Shown: positions 25,382-35,427, counted from the stretch's first letter. The stretch: DNA of 64,000 bases from Nostoc commune NIES-4072 (GCF_003113895.1 NZ_BDUD01000001.1:3560308-3624307), one strand, 5' to 3'. Notes: generated by a model not told the origin, from the sequence alone. Numbers and translations: made by a program.

Positions 25382-27778
25382 TTACGAAATTCTAATCGTA
25401 TAATTGCGTCCTTCCCATTTGCTGCTTTCAATCCAGAAAAAGGTAAAGTTGATTGGCTGTTGCTGATTATCATCAATAGCAATATCTACAAAATTAACCC
25501 CTAATTTTGTAGAAGTTGCAGGTGTATCTTTTACAGTTTGCCAATTATCATCTGACCAGTGCAATTGAAAAGACGCTAAAGCATGAATTCGCAATGTATA
25601 ACCTTTTTTAACTTTGTCTATTTGACGGTTAAACTTCCAAATTTCCAACGATTTACACTGCTTTCTTTCGCCTAGATATCGATTCGCCACCTGTGGAATC
25701 AAATCAAATACCTGACCATCATGATTTGACCGTAGCAGTTTGATATACTCCGAATGTGCCCACATTAAAGGCATTGCCGAACCTGTTGGTTTTCCTAAAT
25801 ACAGATGGTTTTCAGATATATCTGCTTCATCCCAAACCTGTTCAGGTAGTAAACAAGTATCTGATGCAAATCCTTCCATCGCCTTAATATATGTTTTGAC
25901 ATCGCCGCCCATAGCTAATTCATAATGTCCCCGTTCTCCTGTTAAGAGAGGCCAAGCGCGTCCCTTACCAAAACCAGTATAAGGACTGCCGTCTTCTTGC
26001 TGGCCGTAGCCATCGTGGTTGTAACGATGCCAACAAGGCCCAGCAGATGTATCTACTTTTAAAACTGCATCAATTACTTTGACAGAATCAACAATAATTG
26101 GATCGTCAGCTTTGCGAATTCCATAGCGTACTAATTGCAAAAACCCGCCATCAACAATTTCCTTCGCGGGAAATTCTGACGGTTCGCCAGGTGGTTTATT
26201 TCTGATAACAAGAGTTCCTTGGTTAGGATTTTCGTTGGGTTGAGGATTATTAATATCTGTAGGAGTAATCCGAATGTAATGGCGTTTGATGCCAGAAACT
26301 AAAGTTCCTTCAGTAGTAACCGTCCAATCTTCGATGTGAGATTCTAAAAAATCAGCGTATTCTTCGATAAACGTTGCTGTTACTTCATCGTCACGTTCAC
26401 GAACAAATTGAGCAGCACAAATTAAGGCGGCAATATTAGATGCTAATGTTGATGGTGAATAACCACTATTTTCTTCCCAGCGTTCTTGTTGGGTAGCTGG
26501 CCCATGACGAATTAAATAACCAGCCGCCCGTAAAATCATCGGATAAATATCGAAGTTTAAACAAGTTTTTTGCTGATGTAATAGCCATGCTAAAAGAATG
26601 GGAAATGCCACTTCATCAAGCTGGATACCTGTCCAATAAGGTTTACCATCAACCCAGAAATTTTGGGGAAAACCGCCATCTTCCTGCTGACTAGTGGCGA
26701 GATAAATTAGCGATCGCACTGCTGTATCTGTTTCGCCAGCAGCTACTAAACCTGCTACACTGCTAACCATATCCCGCGTCCAGACAAGGTGATAGCCTCC
26801 TTGGTCTTGGTCGTCTTTGGCTTCACCCCAAGGGATAGCCAGAGATGCAATTAATGCGCCAGGATAGGTTTTATCTTCATGTGCCAACAACAGACTAATG
26901 CTGTTGTGATACAACTTCCCATCATCATAAGAGACATTTTCTAATGAGTGGATGTCGTCGCGCGATCGCTTCCACTGTTCGTTATATTGCTGCTTCTGCT
27001 GTTCAAAAGGAATATTCAGCGACTGAAATAGTGTAGAAATTGCATTATGCAGATTTGTCCCAAATGCCAACCCTAAAGTAAACTCTTTAGTGCTGTCTAA
27101 ATTTAGTTCTCCAGTTAATGCTATGTTGCCATCTACAGCACTATCAAACTCCCAATCCATCTGAAAATTATCAGCTAAATCTGTCCAACCATCACTTTCA
27201 CCAACGTAGCCACAAGAAAGACGGGTAAAGGGAATTGTTGCACCCATCGCTAACCATCTTCCTCCTTTCTCGGCTGTGAGAATTCGATGTCCAGCAACTT
27301 GTACAGCGTAACCATTATTACCTCTACCTCCAACTTTCAGATGTGGCGCACACAAAGCGTATAGCTGGAGTTGGGAAATAAAATCGCTATCTCCTGTTAA
27401 TTTTGTGCGTTGTAAAATACAGGATAAATGCGGGTCAGCAATTACTTCTTTGATGACAGCATAACGCTCTTGTGGATCGGAATTAGTGATGCGATATCCT
27501 AAACCATGAGTCCACATCGGTTCAACTTTTGATTCGAGATGTCGTTTCTCTTCGTGAAAAAAGCTTTTTCCATCAGAAATTAAATACTGCAAATCCCGAA
27601 CTTGTGGTTTGTCTACTGTGGGATGGTAGATTTCAGTCACAACACCATTCCAGATAGTAAACCAAATGTTACTAGAGGTAGAGTAAGCTGTGCCGACTCC
27701 ATCTTTATTTGCATGAGTCCACCGAGGATCGATACCTGGTGAGCCAAAAGCCTGTCCTTGACTAAGAATTTTTACCAT
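25382..27778 (-). CDS. Glucoamylase-type glycoside hydrolase, GH15 (798 aa)
   Basis: The N-terminal beta-sandwich domain (about residues 1-270: FGSPGIDPRWTHANKDGVGT, NIWFTIWNGVVTEIYHPTVD) is typical of bacterial GH15 glucoamylases. The (alpha/alpha)6 barrel follows, with YHLVWTRDMVSSVAGLVAAG, the WEENSGYSPSTLASN segment with the likely catalytic acid, GRAWPLLTGERGHYELA, and PEQVWDEAD with the likely base. Length about 800 fits. It releases glucose from the non-reducing ends of alpha-glucans or related oligosaccharides. No signal peptide, so it should act on internal glycogen-derived or trehalose-like substrates. It lies between CDF transporter and cupin genes. Confidence 0.9.
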   Translation of the reverse strand: MVKILSQGQAFGSPGIDPRWTHANKDGVGTAYSTSSNIWFTIWNGVVTEIYHPTVDKPQVRDLQYLISDGKSFFHEEKRHLESKVEPMWTHGLGYRITNSDPQERYAVIKEVIADPHLSCILQRTKLTGDSDFISQLQLYALCAPHLKVGGRGNNGYAVQVAGHRILTAEKGGRWLAMGATIPFTRLSCGYVGESDGWTDLADNFQMDWEFDSAVDGNIALTGELNLDSTKEFTLGLAFGTNLHNAISTLFQSLNIPFEQQKQQYNEQWKRSRDDIHSLENVSYDDGKLYHNSISLLLAHEDKTYPGALIASLAIPWGEAKDDQDQGGYHLVWTRDMVSSVAGLVAAGETDTAVRSLIYLATSQQEDGGFPQNFWVDGKPYWTGIQLDEVAFPILLAWLLHQQKTCLNFDIYPMILRAAGYLIRHGPATQQERWEENSGYSPSTLASNIAALICAAQFVRERDDEVTATFIEEYADFLESHIEDWTVTTEGTLVSGIKRHYIRITPTDINNPQPNENPNQGTLVIRNKPPGEPSEFPAKEIVDGGFLQLVRYGIRKADDPIIVDSVKVIDAVLKVDTSAGPCWHRYNHDGYGQQEDGSPYTGFGKGRAWPLLTGERGHYELAMGGDVKTYIKAMEGFASDTCLLPEQVWDEADISENHLYLGKPTGSAMPLMWAHSEYIKLLRSNHDGQVFDLIPQVANRYLGERKQCKSLEIWKFNRQIDKVKKGYTLRIHALASFQLHWSDDNWQTVKDTPATSTKLGVNFVDIAIDDNQQQPINFTFFWIESSKWEGRNYTIRIS

Positions 27779-27823
27779 AGTTTGTTGGGCAAATCAGCGC
27801 TGTTGTTGATTTTTATTAAAATT

Positions 27824-28762
27824 TTATTGAGAAGTTTGAGAATATTTGCGAGATGCAGTTAAGGATTTAGCTTCAATAAAAATTTGTTTGATCTCAGGAT
27901 GCTTTTGGCGAATGTTTGCTTCTAAACTTTCTACAGTTAAAGCTATTTCTTCACCTGTAAGATTGTGAGAAAATTGAAGTTCTAAGTTGAGCAATACTTC
28001 TTTAGGAGCAAGTTGCATTGTTAGCACCCGGATAACTTCTTTCACTCCTGGTTCTGTTTTTGACAAAGAACGGATATTAGCTATAGTTTGAGGATCTGCA
28101 CTCTCACCAACTAATAAACCTTTACTTTCTCTCGCTAGTACCACTGCTACTATAGCTAAGATAATGCCAATAATAATTGAGGCGATCCCGTCAAAATAAA
28201 CATTATTAAATAAATGTCCTAAGAAAATTCCGATTAAGGCAACGATTAAACCTAAAATTGCGGCAGTATCCTCAAATAATATTGTAATTACTGTAGGATC
28301 TTTACTATTTTTGATAGCTTGCCAAAAATTTTGTTTACCTTTGGTTGGCAAAAACTCTTTCAAAGCTACAGTCCAAGAATAACCCTCTAATAATATTGCC
28401 ACACCTAACACAATATAATTCCACATTGGGTCTTCTAAAGGACTAGGATTAATTAAATGAGTAATTCCCTCATAAATTGACATCCCGCCACCAATGGCAA
28501 AGATGAGGATGGCAACAATAAAAGTCCAGAAGTAAAGTTCTTGTCCATAACCAAAAGGATGACTATCATCTGCTGGTTTTTGGCTTCTGCTAATTCCCAG
28601 CAAAAGTAATAGTTGGTCGCTAGTATCTACAATTGAATGAATACCCTCAGATATCATTGCGGAACTGCCAGTAATGGAAGCGGCGATAAATTTAGTAATA
28701 GCGATCGCTAAATTCGACCCCATCGCCGCAAAGATTGTTTTTTTAGATGAATCAATTGCCAT
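27824..28762 (-). CDS. Cation diffusion facilitator transporter (312 aa)
   Basis: Six membrane segments within residues 8-210. The metal site is visible: SAMISEGIHSIVDTSDQLLL (H-xxx-D in TM2), and HPFGYGQELYFWTFIVAI is the CDF signature. The cytoplasmic C-terminal domain (about 215-300) has the ferredoxin-like fold pattern. CDF proteins export Zn, Co, Mn or Fe in exchange for protons; the metal cannot be told. It is 18 bp downstream of the permease gene, so cotranscribed. Confidence 0.9.
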   Translation of the reverse strand: MAIDSSKKTIFAAMGSNLAIAITKFIAASITGSSAMISEGIHSIVDTSDQLLLLLGISRSQKPADDSHPFGYGQELYFWTFIVAILIFAIGGGMSIYEGITHLINPSPLEDPMWNYIVLGVAILLEGYSWTVALKEFLPTKGKQNFWQAIKNSKDPTVITILFEDTAAILGLIVALIGIFLGHLFNNVYFDGIASIIIGIILAIVAVVLARESKGLLVGESADPQTIANIRSLSKTEPGVKEVIRVLTMQLAPKEVLLNLELQFSHNLTGEEIALTVESLEANIRQKHPEIKQIFIEAKSLTASRKYSQTSQ

Positions 28763-28780
28763 GATTGTAAATATTAGCTT

Positions 28781-30025
28781 CTAAATAGGTAAATTTCTTA
28801 CAGATTTATTTCTCCTCTTTCTCATAGCATAATGCATCATGTTATGGTGGTGTTCGCTATGTTCTTGTTCGCTGCCGCTATTCATCATTTTCAGCATATT
28901 CGGCCCGCCAGTTTTGAAGAACCGCGCAACGAGTAAAGCTGCTAAAGCCAAAAACAAAATATTCAATACTGTAGTGTAGTTAAATTGGATAGATACCTCA
29001 ACTACTTTGGCGCTGTGTTCTTGTGGTATTAACCCCAAAACTTGGAACAGAAATTCAATGATTAATGCCGCACTTACCATCGCTGCGTAAAAAGCGATCG
29101 CTAGAAATATACTAATTTTCAAACCGTAATATTTGCGGTAAATATTTAAAATTGGCAGTATAATCAGGTCGGCAAAAATAAATGCAACTACGCCTCCAAA
29201 ACTAATACCTCCATTCCACAGCACAGCCGCTAGAGGAACATTCCCCACAGAACAAACAAAGGAAAATATCGCTACAATTGGCCCGACAATTGGCCCCCAT
29301 AACTTCGACCATATAGGGTGATCTGTGAGAAAGAATGCTTGCCAAAAGTCGTTGGATACCCAAGCAGCCAAAGCCCCTGCAATTACTAGTCCCAGGGCAA
29401 TATCTAACCACACCGAAACCCAGTCCATGACAAAGTAGTGGCTAATGGATGTAAACCCTTTATCAGAAAAAATCCTTTGCCAAATAGAACCTTCTGTGAC
29501 TGACATATCCATATTGGCGTGTCCTTCCATTTTACCGGAAAGTCCCCGGTTGGCTTGTTTTTTAGCTGCTTTCACCATCTGAGGTTTGAGGAATACTTTA
29601 AACAGAAATACCAGTATGGCAATCATCAATAGCCCGCCAATAAACTCAGCCAGGGTAAATTGCCACCCCATTAATACTGCCAAGATAATGCCTAGTTCAA
29701 TGACTAAATTAGTTGAGGCAAATTGAAATGCGATCGCGGCTGTAAAGTTACCCCCTTTGCGAAAGATTGAGCGGGCAAGGGCGACAGAAGCGTAAGAACA
29801 CGACGATGAAGCTGCACCTAAACCACAGGCTACTGCGATCGATTTTGGTGACGCATCTGGTAGTAGTCGGCTCATTTCCCCTTTGGAAATTACCGCTTGA
29901 ACAATACCTGATAGCGTAAAACCAAGAATGAGCGCCCAAAGAATTTCCCAGAACATAGAAAATGTCATACTAAGTGCTAGGAAAATTCCATTTATGGGGT
30001 CGCTAAAAGGGTTTATAGTGTTCAT
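28781..30025 (-). CDS. ArsP/DUF318-type permease (414 aa)
   Basis: Eight or so membrane segments; GLGAASSSCSYASVALARSI and FASTNLVIELGIILAVLMG are the conserved cysteine-containing and NLV(I)E motifs of the DUF318/ArsP permease family, and a mirrored CSVGNVPLAAVLWNGGISF lies in the second half. A His/Met-rich tail (SEQEHSEHHHNMMHYAM, near 385-405) suggests metal binding and fits the adjacent CDF metal exporter. Start set at ATG 30025 rather than the TTG 9 bp upstream. Substrate unknown. Confidence 0.82.
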   Translation of the reverse strand: MNTINPFSDPINGIFLALSMTFSMFWEILWALILGFTLSGIVQAVISKGEMSRLLPDASPKSIAVACGLGAASSSCSYASVALARSIFRKGGNFTAAIAFQFASTNLVIELGIILAVLMGWQFTLAEFIGGLLMIAILVFLFKVFLKPQMVKAAKKQANRGLSGKMEGHANMDMSVTEGSIWQRIFSDKGFTSISHYFVMDWVSVWLDIALGLVIAGALAAWVSNDFWQAFFLTDHPIWSKLWGPIVGPIVAIFSFVCSVGNVPLAAVLWNGGISFGGVVAFIFADLIILPILNIYRKYYGLKISIFLAIAFYAAMVSAALIIEFLFQVLGLIPQEHSAKVVEVSIQFNYTTVLNILFLALAALLVARFFKTGGPNMLKMMNSGSEQEHSEHHHNMMHYAMRKRRNKSVRNLPI

Positions 30026-30060
30026 TTTTATCAATTATCAGAATAGTTTTATCCCAATTT

Positions 30061-32184
30061 CTAAGTAGTAGAAACTTCTAATTCACCATCGAGATGGGTA
30101 ACTTCCCATTGAGTTTGTTGGCCATCGCGCCAAAAGCGTAATCCCACCGTAGCGTCTCCCACGGACAAATTTGTGAGTTCTAAATCAGGTAAGAAATCTG
30201 GTAGATTCGGTTGTACTTTTAACTGTTGTTTTGAGGCATCAGCTTTAAGTCCTAAAATAGTACGAATGAGTAAAAAAATTGAACCAGCAGCCCAAGCTTG
30301 GGGTATATTAGCGTCTGGGTATGGGACTGGAAAGTTATCATCTTGGCGTTCAATTCCCGCAAACAATTCTGGCATTCGCCCAGCTTGAAAATAACTAGCA
30401 GCAGTAAAGATACCCTCAGCAATGCGGTTAGCTTCTTGGTGATAGCCATATCGCTTTAATCCGGCGGCAATTATGGAGTTGTCGTGAGGCCATACACTAC
30501 CTCGTTGATAACTAATTGGGTTATATGCCTGATTTTGAGATGAAAGAGTCCGTACACCCCAACCACACCACATATCTGGCTGAAAAAGTCGGTTAACAAG
30601 TTTTTTGGCTCGTTCCTGTGGGACAATACCAGACCATAGTAGATGACCAGGATTTGAGGTAATTGATTGAATTTGCTGCTTTTTATCGTCTAATCCTAAA
30701 CAGTAAAAGCCAACTGAATCCATCCAGAATTGTTCATTAAATCGTTGATAAAGTTCTTCGGCTTTTTGACGTAGCTTTTTGGCTTGCTCTTTTTCGCCCC
30801 AAACTTCATAAATTACAGCTGCCCTCAGCCACGCATCATAAACGTAGCCTTGAACTTCACACAAAGCGATTGGCGGCTCAACTAACTCACCATTTGGGTA
30901 AACTATTGCATCACCCGAATCTTTCCAACTTTGATTGCGTAATCCTTTTGGCGAATGAGTTAAATACTCAACAAAGCCATCGCCGTCAAAATCGCCGTAT
31001 TTGTCAATCCAATTTAGTGCCTTTTCCAGTGGCGCTCGACACTCATCAAGCATACTGACATCAGCATTCCAGTTATAGGCTTCAGCTAAAGTAACAATCC
31101 AAAGGATGGTAGTATCTACTGTTCCGTAGTAGGGATGATATAGAAGTAGGTTTAATGTAGTTAACTCATCGCGGCGCATTTCGTGGAGCATTTTGCCCGG
31201 TTGGGCATCGTGCCAATCATCCAACTCAGTTGCTTGGAGTTGAGCCAGTTTCAGTAACGTGCCACGAGCAAATTCATGATAAACTGCGATCGCTTGCAAG
31301 CTAGCAATTATTGAGTCGCGTCCAAAAACGGCAACAAACCAGGGTATACCAGCAGCAGGCATCCAAAATTGATGTCCATTATCATCCACCTCAATCCGCA
31401 ATGCTCCCATATCTGCGATCGCTTGCTGATAGTATTCGGCAATTTCAGCATTAGACGATCGCAACTTTGTCGCATTAGTCAGAAATTCATCCCTAACCTT
31501 TCCTGCTTTCGTACTGTGAGGCACAGCGCAGGTATTTTGAGGTTTGAAAATATTTCCATCTGCTAAGGCTGTAAAATTGACACAAGTGTGCCATGTTTTC
31601 CCAGGAGCAATGACCACATCAAACATTAAACGACCATTGGCATAGCGTGCCTCAGAACTAGTACAAACTGGCTCAATCACAATACCTCGCAAGAAAGAGC
31701 CGTTACGATATTCAGTAGTGAGTACACCATTTTCCCATCTGGTTTGTGTTTCACCCCGCGTCAAAATTTGCTGTGATTTGACATCAAAAATATCCGCAAA
31801 ATCAGAACGCACAGCTAGCATTAATTGAAACTCAACAACTTCATTGTGATAGTTAGTTATATCAATATCTTCATGCATACCTTCCACAATATCGCGCCGA
31901 ACAGTTACAAGCAAACTACCAGGAGGTAAAGAGTCGTTGATAGTAGGAAGTTGTGGGTTAGTGAATTGGTAAAGTGCATTATGATGGGTGATATTGCTAG
32001 AGGCTAGCAACGAAAGTCGATAGCGATTAAGAGAAATTTCGTAGTAAGAAATTAGCCGTGTGTCCCAAACAAAAAAACCTTGAGGTAAATTCTCGTCGAT
32101 AGAACCATCACTAGCCGTTACTAAAAAAGAAGAGCCATCGTTAATAGTTATCAAACCCGAATTGACAGTAACTTTTGTAGGCAT
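30061..32184 (-). CDS. Amylo-alpha-1,6-glucosidase / debranching-type enzyme (707 aa)
   Basis: The N-terminal domain (about residues 1-230: INDGSSFLVTASDGSIDENL, GFFVWDTRLISYYEISLN) is the bacterial GDE_N_bis beta-sandwich. The rest is an (alpha/alpha)6 barrel with PWFVAVFGRDSIIASLQ, YGTVDTTILWIVTLAEAYNW, QSWKDSGDAIVYPNG and RGSVWPHDNSIIAAGLKRYG, matching amylo-alpha-1,6-glucosidase-like proteins (GH63/GH133 relatives). It would trim alpha-1,6 branches of glycogen, complementing the glucoamylase three genes downstream. Cytoplasmic. No close Shine-Dalgarno. Confidence 0.85.
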   Translation of the reverse strand: MPTKVTVNSGLITINDGSSFLVTASDGSIDENLPQGFFVWDTRLISYYEISLNRYRLSLLASSNITHHNALYQFTNPQLPTINDSLPPGSLLVTVRRDIVEGMHEDIDITNYHNEVVEFQLMLAVRSDFADIFDVKSQQILTRGETQTRWENGVLTTEYRNGSFLRGIVIEPVCTSSEARYANGRLMFDVVIAPGKTWHTCVNFTALADGNIFKPQNTCAVPHSTKAGKVRDEFLTNATKLRSSNAEIAEYYQQAIADMGALRIEVDDNGHQFWMPAAGIPWFVAVFGRDSIIASLQAIAVYHEFARGTLLKLAQLQATELDDWHDAQPGKMLHEMRRDELTTLNLLLYHPYYGTVDTTILWIVTLAEAYNWNADVSMLDECRAPLEKALNWIDKYGDFDGDGFVEYLTHSPKGLRNQSWKDSGDAIVYPNGELVEPPIALCEVQGYVYDAWLRAAVIYEVWGEKEQAKKLRQKAEELYQRFNEQFWMDSVGFYCLGLDDKKQQIQSITSNPGHLLWSGIVPQERAKKLVNRLFQPDMWCGWGVRTLSSQNQAYNPISYQRGSVWPHDNSIIAAGLKRYGYHQEANRIAEGIFTAASYFQAGRMPELFAGIERQDDNFPVPYPDANIPQAWAAGSIFLLIRTILGLKADASKQQLKVQPNLPDFLPDLELTNLSVGDATVGLRFWRDGQQTQWEVTHLDGELEVSTT

Positions 32185-32300
32185 TTTAAATTAACCAATT
32201 CTGTGGTTTTAATACCAATTCTCCAAAAGGAAGCAACAGATATAAATCACGAAAGTCTTACTGCATCTAAGTTTCTTAATTGCGTAAAGCCTGCGGCATA

Positions 32301-32372
32301 GCTGCGCTTAGAGCGTAGCGGGGCGTTAGCCCATTGCCAATTGCCAATTGCGAATTGCGAATTGCGAATTGG
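32301..32372. repeat. Dispersed GC-rich repeat (copy 2) followed by TTGCSAA heptamers
   Basis: GCGGGGCGTTAGCCCATTG (32318-32336) is the exact reverse complement of 19205-19223. It runs into five heptamers, two TTGCCAA and three TTGCGAA (32334-32368). Confidence 0.85.
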
Positions 32373-32374
32373 TA

Positions 32375-33187
32375 TTAACCATTCTCTGTAAAACCCGGAT
32401 ACAAAGTCATACCACCATCTACAAACAGTGTTGTACCGTTGACATAATCAGAGTCATCAGAAGCCAACCAAACTGCTGCTTTGCCGATATCTTCTACATC
32501 ACCCACACGTTTCGCTGGAATCAATTGTAGTAACTTCGCCTCTGCTTGTGGAGTATCCCAAGCTGATTTATTGATTGGAGTTTTAATTGCACCAGGAGCA
32601 ATACTATTGACGCGAATTTTGTGAGGAGCAAGTTCTTGGGCAATACTTTGCATCATCATATTAATACCGCCTTTACTCGTAGCATAATTAACATGACCAG
32701 CCCAAGGAATTACCTGATGTACTGAACTGATACAAATAATCTTACCTGCGGCACATGAAATATCAGGCTTCACACCTCGACGCAAAAACTCTTTTGCAGC
32801 TTCTTTAGCACATAAAAATTGCCCTGTCAAGTTTACATCAATAACTTTATTCCATTGGTCAAGGGTCATATCTACAAATGCTGAATCTTTTTGAAGACCT
32901 GCATTGTTTATCAAAATATCAATAGTGCCAAATTCTTGAAGCGTTTTGCTAAACATCGCTTTTACTTGGTCTTCTTTGCTGACATCGGCTTGAATAGCGA
33001 ATGCTTCTCCATTAGCAGCTTTGATATCATCAACAATCTTTTGAGCTTCTTCAGCTTCAGAATGGTAATTGATAACGACTGCTGCACCTGATGCAGCCAA
33101 ATAGCGAGCGATCGCTTCACCAATTCCAGAACTACCACCTGTCACAAGTGCTTTTTGACCTTTAAGCAGATAAGGGGAATAACTCAT
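32375..33187 (-). CDS. SDR-family glucose 1-dehydrogenase-like oxidoreductase (270 aa)
   Basis: Classical short-chain dehydrogenase: VTGGSSGIGEAIARYLAASG (cofactor loop), INNAGLQKD, catalytic Ser in CISSVHQVIPWAGHV and Tyr/Lys in NYATSKGG. Residues after strand 2 (INYHSEAEEAQ) are compatible with NAD(P) glucose 1-dehydrogenases of the Bacillus type, which oxidise glucose to gluconolactone. It is first in the minus-strand run of glucan-degrading genes, and its upstream region holds a three-part ATTTCAT operator. Substrate is inferred from context and family. Confidence 0.82.
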   Translation of the reverse strand: MSYSPYLLKGQKALVTGGSSGIGEAIARYLAASGAAVVINYHSEAEEAQKIVDDIKAANGEAFAIQADVSKEDQVKAMFSKTLQEFGTIDILINNAGLQKDSAFVDMTLDQWNKVIDVNLTGQFLCAKEAAKEFLRRGVKPDISCAAGKIICISSVHQVIPWAGHVNYATSKGGINMMMQSIAQELAPHKIRVNSIAPGAIKTPINKSAWDTPQAEAKLLQLIPAKRVGDVEDIGKAAVWLASDDSDYVNGTTLFVDGGMTLYPGFTENG

Positions 33188-33601
33188 AATACTTTTTCAG
33201 AATTTTTGTTATGTATTTTCATTTGCAAAGTTTGAGGATAGCTGATATTGAAAACTTATGATTGAATCCAAATTGAAACAAGCTGTCCTACGTTGAACTT
33301 TTTATACCAATTACACATTTTGCTTATGTGTTTAATTTTTGACAGCTATTTTGATGATTCTGGCATTACTTTAGAGGTTTGCAAGAATGAACGCTTCTAG
33401 CCATTGGAATAATAAATATCTCTACCGAAAGAACTATAAAAATTTCATCACGATTTCATTATTGGATGAAATCTTTAAAGGATGAAGTCAGTTGCATGTC
33501 TTTCTTAAGCTAGAGATAAATTTTATAATATTTTTTATATTGATTGATTTATACAAGACTCATATTGAATTTTTGCGAAGCTAGTACAAGGTCTGTTGAA
33601 T
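33188..33601. other. Divergent promoter region between SDR and VOC genes
   Basis: No gene is seen. AT-rich, with the ATTTCAT operator array at 33442-33472. Confidence 0.65.
33442..33472. promoter_or_regulatory. ATTTCAT-N4-ATTTCAT-N6-ATGAAAT operator
   Basis: Direct repeats start at 33442 and 33453 (11-bp period), and an inverted copy starts at 33466. The same spacing occurs upstream of rppA (40087-40117). An 11-bp period suits OmpR/PhoB-type regulators. The array lies 130 bp upstream of the VOC gene and 255 bp upstream of the SDR gene. Confidence 0.65.
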
Positions 33602-34585
33602 ATGTCTAGTCAAACCGATGTACAAGTACAAAGAATTAGAGCTATTGGCTTAACGGTGACAAACTGCGTAGGCGCAGCCCGTCGTAGACATCGCTCTTTG
33701 GAATTCTATACACAAGCACTTGCTTTTGAACTCGTTTCTGACATTACTGTTGAAGGACAGGATTATAGCGACTTAGAAGGTGTGACTGGGGCAAAAATTC
33801 GCATTATCACTTTACGATTAGGTGATGAACTTATCGAGTTGATGGAGTATCTTAATATTCAGGGTAAATCCATCCCCAGCTATTCACAAAGTAATGACCT
33901 GTGGTTTCAACATCTGGCAATTGTAGTGAGTGATATAGATCGTGCTTATGCTCACTTGCGTACATTTTCCATTGAACTAATTTCAGTTGCTCCCCAGACA
34001 ATACCACCTGAAAATGAAGCATCGGGTGGTGTCCGCGCTTTTAAGTTTAAAGACCCTGATGGTCATGATTTAGAGTTAATTTGGTTTCCGCCTGATAAAG
34101 GAAAAGATAAATGGCATCAAAATAGTCATCGCTTGTTTTTGGGAATTGATCATAGTGCGATCGCTATTTTCAATACCGAGCAGAGTCTACACTTTTACTG
34201 CAACCTCCTGGGAATGCAAATTGATAGCCGCAGTCTCAACTGGCGTGCAACCCAATCTCGCTTGGATAATTTACCAGGAGCCGAAGTCAAAATTACAGGA
34301 CTGCGACCTGTTCAAGATGGTGTGGGAATTGAACTGTTAGACTATATTGTGCCTGGAAAAGGCCGCCCAATGCCGAGTGACTGGAAAAGCTGCGATATTG
34401 CACATATCCAAATTGAGCTAGTTGTAAATAATCTTGAGCAGTTAGTGGATAAGCTACGGCGTAACGGGGTTGAGTTTGTATCGTCGCGGATTGTGCAGTT
34501 TAGCGATCGCTCTTTTCCTTATCGGCAAGGTTGTTTAGTTAAAGATCCTGATGGACACGCAATATTGCTAATTGGGGAATCTTGA
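33602..34585 (+). CDS. Double VOC (glyoxalase-fold) domain protein (327 aa)
   Basis: Two VOC modules are visible: residues about 10-170 (SLEFYTQALAFELVSDITVE, WFQHLAIVVSDIDRAYAHL, FKFKDPDGHDLELIWFPP) and about 180-325 (IDHSAIAIFNTEQSLHFYCN, LVKDPDGHAILLIGE). His and Glu positions suit a metal-dependent dioxygenase, isomerase or resistance protein; the substrate is unknown. Residues about 20-30 (CVGAARRRH) do not belong to the fold: bases 33665-33695 are a dispersed cyanobacterial GCGTAGGCGCAGCCC-type repeat inserted in frame. I chose ATG 33602 over a TTG 6 bp earlier. Divergent from the SDR gene. Confidence 0.8.
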   Translation: MSSQTDVQVQRIRAIGLTVTNCVGAARRRHRSLEFYTQALAFELVSDITVEGQDYSDLEGVTGAKIRIITLRLGDELIELMEYLNIQGKSIPSYSQSNDLWFQHLAIVVSDIDRAYAHLRTFSIELISVAPQTIPPENEASGGVRAFKFKDPDGHDLELIWFPPDKGKDKWHQNSHRLFLGIDHSAIAIFNTEQSLHFYCNLLGMQIDSRSLNWRATQSRLDNLPGAEVKITGLRPVQDGVGIELLDYIVPGKGRPMPSDWKSCDIAHIQIELVVNNLEQLVDKLRRNGVEFVSSRIVQFSDRSFPYRQGCLVKDPDGHAILLIGES

Positions 34586-34624
34586 TTGGCTATAATGCTT
34601 GTAGTGAGTAGGACATAAATAAAA

Positions 34625-34930
34625 ATGTCAGAAAAAACTTTCGATATTGCTTACTTATCTGATAATTTACTTGAGTTATTATCAGATATCCAAAATAATG
34701 TTGAAATTACGCTAACTCGTCAAGGGGTTCCTTGGGCAAAGGTTTTACCTCTGTCTCAAGCAGAGTCTACAGATGAAAAAGCAAATTTAAATAATGGCTC
34801 AATGGTGATGAGTAGTGAAGATATCTTAGAACCCAGAGTTGCAGGTTTTTGGCAAGGGCAGGTTAAGATATCTGATGATTTTGATGAAACTTCCCAAGAG
34901 GTGATTGCTGCTTTTTATGGGGAAGATTAA
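34625..34930 (+). CDS. Antitoxin, Phd/YefM-like (101 aa)
   Basis: The N terminus (FDIAYLSDNLLELLSDIQNN, then VEITLTRQGVPWAKVLPLSQ) matches the DNA-binding beta-alpha fold of Phd/YefM-type antitoxins, where it normally represses its own operon. The acidic tail (VKISDDFDETSQEVIAAFYGED) would wrap the toxin. Its TAA overlaps the toxin ATG by one base (TAATG), so translation is coupled. Confidence 0.78.
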   Translation: MSEKTFDIAYLSDNLLELLSDIQNNVEITLTRQGVPWAKVLPLSQAESTDEKANLNNGSMVMSSEDILEPRVAGFWQGQVKISDDFDETSQEVIAAFYGED

Positions 34931-35313
34931 TGAGTTTTCTGCTAGATACTCATATCCTGCTCTGGTTTTTAGAAAATGATTCTAAGTTGTCAAATCAGGT
35001 ACGAAAGGTAATTACTAATCCTGAAAATTTAATTTTTGTCAGTGCTATTAGTGCTTGGGAAATTTCGATTAAACAGTCTTTAGGAAAGTTAATAGCTCCT
35101 AGTAATTTAGAAGAGGCTTTGCGCTTTAGTCGGTTAGAGGTTTTAGCGATTACGTTGGCACATGGAATAAAGGTTGCTGATTTGCCAATGTATCATAAAG
35201 ATCCTTTTGATCGGATGTTAATTGCTCAGGCTTTGGTAGAAGGTCTAACGATAATTACTGTAGATCAGAAGTTTAAATTTTATGATGTGGCGTTGTTAAT
35301 AACTGAATCATAA
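34930..35313 (+). CDS. PIN-domain ribonuclease toxin, VapC type (127 aa)
   Basis: LLDTHILLWFLEND at the start and SAWEISIKQSLGKL, KDPFDRMLIAQAL and ITVDQKF carry the four PIN acidic residues. It is a second, unrelated module from the one at 16419-17061, since the antitoxin is of another type. It acts as a Mg-dependent RNase when the antitoxin is lost. Confidence 0.88.
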   Translation: MSFLLDTHILLWFLENDSKLSNQVRKVITNPENLIFVSAISAWEISIKQSLGKLIAPSNLEEALRFSRLEVLAITLAHGIKVADLPMYHKDPFDRMLIAQALVEGLTIITVDQKFKFYDVALLITES

Positions 35314-35349
35314 ATATAGGAATCCGGTTTGATTTCTGAAAATATACGT

Positions 35350-35427
35350 AGGATGTGTTAGCGACAGCGTAACGCATCAAACTCGTGTTCATAGTGCGTT
35401 ACGAACTCCGTTCTAACACACTCTACA
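35350..35427. repeat. Inverted repeat with GTGTTAG / CTAACAC and GTAACGCA / TGCGTTAC arms
   Basis: Outer arms (35355-35361 and 35413-35419) and inner arms (35369-35376 and 35395-35402) can form a cruciform or hairpin. This is a familiar cyanobacterial intergenic repeat and could terminate the convergent toxin and DoxX transcripts. Confidence 0.7.
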